DNA of 64,000 nucleotides from CAVOAK01 sp965217615 (lineage in GTDB: Bacteria > Pseudomonadota > Alphaproteobacteria > UBA8366 > CAVOAK01): the NCBI GenBank assembly GCA_965217615.1, contig CBDCIT010000039.1, positions 124,001 to 188,000 of the forward strand, in the 5' to 3' direction. The first letter of the stretch is position 1; every line of letters begins with the position of its first letter. The position numbers and the translations under genes are program-made. Shown in pieces: positions 59,692 to 64,000 of this stretch. A model generated the notes under the pieces. It made no database searches. It was not told the DNA's origin and worked only from the letters and a program-made list of their open reading frames with translations.

Positions 59692-60669
59692 ATGAGCAGT
59701 CCCCTAGTCGCCGTAGCCGACTCTGTCTTTCCCAATCTCGATCCTGTAAAGCAGGAGTTATCGAGAATCGGTGCGGAACTCAAACTTGCCGAGCGACCAA
59801 CGCCCGAAGCCATCCTCGATGTTGCCGGACAGGCGTACGGCCTCTTCGTCACTTATGGACAAATTTCCGCGGAGGTTATCGGCGGATTAGAAAAGTGCAA
59901 GGTGATCGGCCGATTCGGAATTGGTACGGATAATATCGACATCGCGGCCGCGACGAGCCGCGGCATCATTGTGACTTACGCGCCGGTCTACTGTCTCGAG
60001 GAGGTGTCCGACCACACGATGGCTTTGCTGTTGGCGTTGGCGCGCAAAATTCCGTTTGCGAGCAGCCTTGTTCAATCTGGCAGGTGGGAGATGCCGGCCG
60101 TCGTCCCAATTCATCGGTTCAGTGGGCGGACCTTAGGACTAGTTGGCTTCGGCAACATTCCGCAGTGCGTGACCCCGAAAGCGCAGGCCTTCGGCATGAC
60201 CGTAATCGCCGCCGATCCCTTTGTATCGCCGGAGGTGGCCGCAAAGCTGAAGGTCGAACTGGTGTCGTTCGACGCGCTTCTGGAACGGTCTGACTATGTG
60301 TCCGTGCACGCCCCGCTCACTGCCGAGACCGAGAAATTACTCGGCGCGGATGCCTTTAAGAAGATGAAATCCAACGCTTTGCTGATCAATACCGCTCGGG
60401 GCCCATTGGTGGATGTCGATGCGCTGGCGTTGGCTTTGGACGCCGGCGAAATTGGTGGCGCCGCTTTGGATGTTCTACCAATCGAGCCACCGCCAGCGAA
60501 TTCGGCGTTGCTGGGCCGCGACAACGTCATCCTCACTCCGCATATCGCATTTTACTCTGAGGAGGCCTTGCTCAATCTGCAAACCACGGTGGCCAGAGAC
60601 GTGGTGGCGGTCCTCAGCGGCGAGACGCCCGCCTATCCGATAAATGCGACGGAAGTTGGGCGCGGCTGA
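59692..60669 (+). CDS. D-isomer-specific 2-hydroxyacid dehydrogenase (SerA-like)
   Basis: 325 residues from ATG at 59692. VIGRFGIGTDNIDIAAATSRG, TLGLVGFGNIPQCV at the NAD loop, INTARGPLVDVDAL (Arg), VLPIEPPPANSALL (Glu region) and ILTPHIAFYSEEA (His) are the catalytic blocks. The dinucleotide loop reads GFGNIP, where GxGxxG members have Gly at the last position; this may affect cofactor binding. The stop overlaps the alcohol dehydrogenase start as TGATG. Confidence 0.9.
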   Translation: MSSPLVAVADSVFPNLDPVKQELSRIGAELKLAERPTPEAILDVAGQAYGLFVTYGQISAEVIGGLEKCKVIGRFGIGTDNIDIAAATSRGIIVTYAPVYCLEEVSDHTMALLLALARKIPFASSLVQSGRWEMPAVVPIHRFSGRTLGLVGFGNIPQCVTPKAQAFGMTVIAADPFVSPEVAAKLKVELVSFDALLERSDYVSVHAPLTAETEKLLGADAFKKMKSNALLINTARGPLVDVDALALALDAGEIGGAALDVLPIEPPPANSALLGRDNVILTPHIAFYSEEALLNLQTTVARDVVAVLSGETPAYPINATEVGRG

Positions 60670-61673
60670 TGCGGGCGATCGTTCTGAACGCAGCCAACGA
60701 GGTCCATCTCGAGGACGTCCGTCAACCGTCCCCGGAAGCAGGCGAAACTCTTATTCAAGTTTTGCATTCGGGGATTTGCGGCACGGATCTGAAGATCTTC
60801 CAAGGTAGCATACCGGTCGACTACCCGCGCATCATGGGGCACGAGTCGGTTGGCGAAGTCGTCGAGGGTGAGAAATCGAGCGCGTCGGTTATCGTCGATC
60901 CCGTCTACAGCTGCGGCACCTGTTACGTCTGCCTTGCGGGTCAGCTGAATCTGTGTCCGAACGGAGGGCTCATCGGACGCGATGTCGATGGCGGCTTCGC
61001 TGAATACCTGGCGGCGCCAACCCGTAATGTCTATGCCCTGCCGGACGAAATCGATCCCGCCGAGGCGCCGCTTCTTCAACCCATGACCACATGTCTGCAC
61101 GCGCAGCGGTTGGCGAGGATAATTCCGGGCGAGGCGGTAATTGTCATGGGTCTCGGCGTTACCGGGCTACTCCATGTTCAACTCGCCAAGGCATACGGCG
61201 CCAATCCGGTAATCGGCATAACCCGCAGCCAACAGAAGCTTGAACTGGCCGAACGATTGGGCGCCGATCTCACGCTCCAGCCGGACGAGCACGCAAGGGA
61301 GCGCGTATTGGAAGCGACGGAGGGACGGGGTGCGGACTTGGTCATCGAGTCGGTTGGTAAGCTGTCGATTCTCGCGCAGGCTATAGATCTCGCGCGTATC
61401 GGTGGTCGGCTACTGGCGTTCGGCATTTATACCGAGAAGGAAGGCGCGCTGCCCTTCTATGACTTCTATTTCAAGGAACTCAACCTCATCAATGCGCGTG
61501 CCGCCAAGGCTCAGGATTTTCCGGCCTGCATCGAGCTTGTCCGGCGTGGCGCCGTCAGGCTGAAGCCGGTAATCAGCCATTCGCTGCCGCTTGACGAGAT
61601 GTGCCAGGCGCTCGATCTCCTAGAGGGCGGAGATTCAAGCCGCCTGAAGATCATTCTGGATCACGCGGGCTGA
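60669..61673 (+). CDS. Zinc-dependent alcohol dehydrogenase family protein
   Basis: 334 residues. Catalytic zinc: HSGICGTDLK (Cys), IMGHESVGEVVEG (His-Glu). Structural-zinc loop: YSCGTCYVCLAGQLNLCPN with four Cys. NAD loop VIVMGLGVTGLLHVQLAK. Substrate unknown (sorbitol/threonine dehydrogenase-like group). Coupled to the 2-hydroxyacid dehydrogenase, so the two probably oxidise successive alcohols of one compound. Confidence 0.92.
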   Translation: MRAIVLNAANEVHLEDVRQPSPEAGETLIQVLHSGICGTDLKIFQGSIPVDYPRIMGHESVGEVVEGEKSSASVIVDPVYSCGTCYVCLAGQLNLCPNGGLIGRDVDGGFAEYLAAPTRNVYALPDEIDPAEAPLLQPMTTCLHAQRLARIIPGEAVIVMGLGVTGLLHVQLAKAYGANPVIGITRSQQKLELAERLGADLTLQPDEHARERVLEATEGRGADLVIESVGKLSILAQAIDLARIGGRLLAFGIYTEKEGALPFYDFYFKELNLINARAAKAQDFPACIELVRRGAVRLKPVISHSLPLDEMCQALDLLEGGDSSRLKIILDHAG

Positions 61674-62011
61674 AGGCATTTTGCGCCGCCTACTGACGTT
61701 TCTTGCCGAACGCAGTACGCGGTGATCGGGATGAATATCCACTGCTCGCGCGATTTTACTAGCTAGAAAAACAATCTTGCCTTGCTGGACGCGGATTCCG
61801 TCTAAATGGCGGTACATTTTATTACAATTCAGCGTGAGACTCGGTTGCGAAACTTGCTAACCTGATTTGGGGTAACGGGATATTTGCTGAAAATTGCGGC
61901 GCTAATGATGTCGCCGCTCCGGATCGCCCGCGTGAGGCGCACGCGGATTTTCCAGCTGATTGGTCGGCGGCCAGCCCTGGACCATGATGCGACGCAAAAT
62001 GAAATGACAAG
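61674..62011. other. Intergenic stretch upstream of the luxR-type gene
   Basis: 338 bases, AT-richer around 61745-61880. I see no gene and no convincing lux box (no inverted ACCTG/CAGGT pair at about 20-base size). It presumably contains the promoter of the luxR-type gene. Confidence 0.5.
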
Positions 62012-62740
62012 ATGGGCTTTGCCGTAGAAGACGTTTGTGAAGAGCTTAGCAGCTCTACTGACTTGGCGGCGATGAAGCGGATCGTTGACGCGCAGGTGAG
62101 GAAGCTGGGCTTTGATCGGTTCGCCTATCACCTTATGCGTCCGCCTGATGGTCCGCGTATTCCGCTGGCTTTGGCCACATATCCTTCTGAGTGGACACAT
62201 CGTTATACAGAGCGCGAATACGTCAATTGTGATCCTGTTGTTGGCGCCGCTGTCGGTCGCCTGTTGCCGTTTCTGTGGCGGCGGTTAGCGCGAAGTCGAT
62301 ATTGCACGAAACAGCAACGAAGTATTCTGAATGAGGCGAAGGAATTTAAGCTTCGAAACGGATTTACGGTGCCAGTCCACGGGCCAGGACGGGGTGCAGC
62401 AACCCTCAACGTCTCGTCTGACACATCGAGAGTTAAAGCAGAAAAACTATGGACTGAGAATAAGTTTAACCTCGTGCTGCTTGCCTTCTTTATGCACGAG
62501 GCTATCGTCAGGAATATGGCGACTGGTGCGCCCGCGCCAATATTTCATTTGTCGCCACGCGAGAAAGAGTGCCTGATTTGGGCCGCGCGCGGAAAAACGG
62601 CTTGGGAAATCTCGGAAATTCTAAACCTGTCCTCGGCAACGGTCGTCGGGTATCTCAAGTCGGCTATGTATAGGCTCGGCGTGTACAGCAAGACACATGC
62701 AGTAGCCAAATCAATTCTACTGGGCCTGATAACTCCTTAA
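62012..62740 (+). CDS. LuxR-family regulator with autoinducer-binding domain
   Basis: 242 residues. The N-terminal autoinducer-binding domain has the conserved Trp, Tyr, Asp-Pro and Trp in PSEWTHRYTEREYVNCDPVV and LLPFLWRR, plus FKLRNGFTVPVHGPG. The C-terminal LuxR helix-turn-helix is LSPREKECLIWAARGKTAWEISEILNLSSATVVGYLKSAMYRLGV. No luxI synthase gene is in the window, so it may be a LuxR solo. The TAA stop lies inside the TTAA target site of IS5-like copy C, so the product is unaffected. Confidence 0.9.
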   Translation: MGFAVEDVCEELSSSTDLAAMKRIVDAQVRKLGFDRFAYHLMRPPDGPRIPLALATYPSEWTHRYTEREYVNCDPVVGAAVGRLLPFLWRRLARSRYCTKQQRSILNEAKEFKLRNGFTVPVHGPGRGAATLNVSSDTSRVKAEKLWTENKFNLVLLAFFMHEAIVRNMATGAPAPIFHLSPREKECLIWAARGKTAWEISEILNLSSATVVGYLKSAMYRLGVYSKTHAVAKSILLGLITP

Positions 62741-64000
62741 CAGCCCGTTGATTAAGTGGCTTTTTCCGGCTCTCACCCCCAGATGAAGAATGCGGCGGCG
62801 AAAGCCGACTGGCCGCTTTGCGAACCCCCCCGTGCCACCAGCATGGCCCCGGTGGGCGTGAGCAGAACGAAAATACCGCCATATCCGCCCGCCACGGCCT
62901 CCCGCGGGGTGCCGGCGCCGATGAGCTGGCGCATCAGTAACGATAGATTGTGGCCGGCGACGTGGAGCAGGTATCGCTTGTGCACATTCTCTCGCCCGCG
63001 CAGCCAGGTTCGTCGCATGCCGCCACGATCGAGGTTGTGGGCAAAGCAGCGCTCGACGATCTCGGCGCGCAGCTTGAAGGCCTCGCGGGCGACCCCGGAC
63101 TTGAGCCGCGCACGGTTGTTGGTGACCGCGCGCCGCGCCGCCTCATCACCGTGCCAGCGCGAAAAGCCGGTCTGCTTGGGCGCCGCGATCCGGGTCTTCC
63201 AGGGACTGTCGTCCAGAGCCCTCAAGACCGCCCGTGAGTGATAACCTTTGTCGGCGACGCATTCGGCCGGGTCCTCCGCCGTCGGTGCCGCATCCACCGC
63301 CCCGAGGTTTGCCTCGGCCTTCGCCAGGGTCTTGGAAAGCGTCGTGGTGTCGCCCTCATCGGCCGGGTGCAGCTCGGCCGCCACCACCGCGCCGGTGTCC
63401 AGATCCACCGCGTGCTCGGGTTTGTAGGCCAGATGCGTCGTGCCGTCCTTCATCTTGGCGATCTTGGCCTCGGGGTCGCTCTTCGAAACCCAATCCGTGT
63501 TGGAAAGCTTCTTGCCCTTGCGCTCCAGACGCGCCAGATCCTCGGCCGTGGGTGTCTCGACGCCGCTTTCCCGGGCCAGGCGCTCCAGCATCTCCCGGTA
63601 GCCTTCGCCGTTGGCGCGCCGCACGATGTTCCGCAGCGCCGCGTTGGCCTCCATGGTCGAGGCATCGACGCCGATGCGCTCGCCCTTGATCAGCCCCGCC
63701 TCGGCGATCAGCACCAGAACCCAGTCGAAGACCGCCGCGTGGACTTCATGGGGCAGGCGCGTGCGGCTCCGTGACAGCCAGGAATGGTCCGGTACCCGAT
63801 CACGGCTCCCCAGTCGCAGGAACGCCCGCAGCGAAAGCGAGTCCGAGCAGCGCCACTCCAGACCGCGCTCGCTGTCGATGCCCTCGAAGTAGCCCACCAG
63901 GTGCATCCGGAAATAGCGCCCGGGCGGCACCGAGGGCGCGCCCATCCGGGCCGCGTAATAAGGCCGGCAGCTCGCCTCGGCAAAGGCGTCGAAGCCGCCC
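62741..64000 (-). mobile_element. IS5-like insertion sequence, copy C, truncated by the window edge
   Basis: Left end CAGCCCGTTGATTAAGT at 62741, preceded by TTAA (62737-62740). The right end is outside the window. Same element as copies A and B. It has a 6-base deletion in the transposase gene relative to both (LERKGKKL instead of LERKRKGKKL). Confidence 0.93.
62773..64000 (-). CDS. IS5-like DDE transposase, copy C, start outside window
   Basis: Open frame from the right edge to the normal stop at 62773 (ending QSAFAAAFFIWG). DUF772-like N-terminal region partly visible (MGAPSVPPGRYF...HLVGYFEGID), DDE core with VDASTMEANAALR, ADKGYHSRAVL and AEIVERCFAHNLDRGG. It lacks the frameshift of copy B and the C-run change of copy A, so it is the best candidate for an active copy. 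Confidence 0.9.
   Translation of the reverse strand, partial: GGFDAFAEASCRPYYAARMGAPSVPPGRYFRMHLVGYFEGIDSERGLEWRCSDSLSLRAFLRLGSRDRVPDHSWLSRSRTRLPHEVHAAVFDWVLVLIAEAGLIKGERIGVDASTMEANAALRNIVRRANGEGYREMLERLARESGVETPTAEDLARLERKGKKLSNTDWVSKSDPEAKIAKMKDGTTHLAYKPEHAVDLDTGAVVAAELHPADEGDTTTLSKTLAKAEANLGAVDAAPTAEDPAECVADKGYHSRAVLRALDDSPWKTRIAAPKQTGFSRWHGDEAARRAVTNNRARLKSGVAREAFKLRAEIVERCFAHNLDRGGMRRTWLRGRENVHKRYLLHVAGHNLSLLMRQLIGAGTPREAVAGGYGGIFVLLTPTGAMLVARGGSQSGQSAFAAAFFIWG

Noticed and set aside
61674..62011. lux box upstream of the luxR-type gene
   Set aside because: I found no inverted repeat of suitable size and spacing; ACCTG occurs but without a matching partner.
1..64000. CRISPR arrays, prophage, toxin-antitoxin or restriction systems
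   Set aside because: No regularly spaced repeats, cas-like, phage structural, or paired small toxin genes were recognised; the HNH protein at 25843 is a common stand-alone family.

Overview
The window reads as a high-GC alphaproteobacterial chromosome segment. The support is gene content and order: ftsE-ftsX beside an MJ0042 zinc-ribbon protein, a TIGR02302/DUF4175 protein followed by lysA-lptM-argH, Coq7 hydroxylase, paired ETF subunits with a PduO-type corrinoid adenosyltransferase, and CaiB/enoyl-CoA hydratase modules. A Rhodospirillales-like affiliation is only an inference. There is no rRNA, tRNA, phage or CRISPR locus that I can support.

Layout. 1-10 kb is housekeeping: a minus-strand chain plsC/YdcF/HAD phosphatase/ftsX/ftsE, a divergent MJ0042 protein, then TIGR02302-lysA-lptM-argH. 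10-15.5 kb holds TlpA, GNAT, 3-hydroxyacyl-CoA dehydrogenase, etfA-etfB, cobalamin adenosyltransferase, a twin-TM protein and an intradiol-dioxygenase-like protein with one altered iron ligand. 16-30 kb carries an AEC transporter, two Gfo/Idh/MocA oxidoreductases separated by an insertion sequence, an ECH-CaiB-NUDIX operon (CaiB frame-broken), gluQRS, an AlkA-like glycosylase, an esterase, an HNH nuclease, coq7-dsbB-YqaA and a TPR-glycosyltransferase fusion.

30.5-40.6 kb is an insertion-sequence island with five elements: two different IS3-family elements, two copies of an IS5-like element with TTAR target duplications, and a second copy of the 1.35-kb ISNCY/IS1202-like element. Between them lie gene wrecks: an AT-rich secreted-protein gene with an in-frame TGA, a VOC (glyoxalase-fold) remnant, an aldo/keto reductase tail and an M19 dipeptidase gene cut by two insertions. 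A third IS5-like copy begins at 62741, exactly at the stop codon of a luxR-type gene, and runs off the window.

41.6-61.7 kb is catabolic: racemase, SDR (catalytic Tyr codon is an amber stop), aminotransferase, then a MarR regulator divergent from a phenylalanine/tyrosine degradation operon hpd-phhA-hmgA-fahA (hmgA frame-broken in this sequence). Next come two M24-fold proteins (one resembling DMSP lyase DddP, one with a metal-ligand Asp replaced by Cys), a medium-chain reductase, GNAT, RidA, a PEP-synthase-like kinase lacking the usual C-terminal barrel, a fumarate-reductase-like flavoprotein, a Tm-1-like (UPF0261) protein, a 2-hydroxyacid dehydrogenase and a zinc alcohol dehydrogenase. The unusual set M24 / PEP-synthase-like / flavoprotein / Tm-1-like at 53.7-59.3 kb is my best candidate for an undescribed pathway.

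Many genes are broken by one- or few-base changes, and by IS elements whose target duplications still allow exact reconstruction. This means either recent genome decay with IS expansion, as in newly host-associated bacteria, or residual assembly error in the homopolymer cases. The IS insertions and the amber codon are less easily explained by sequencing error.
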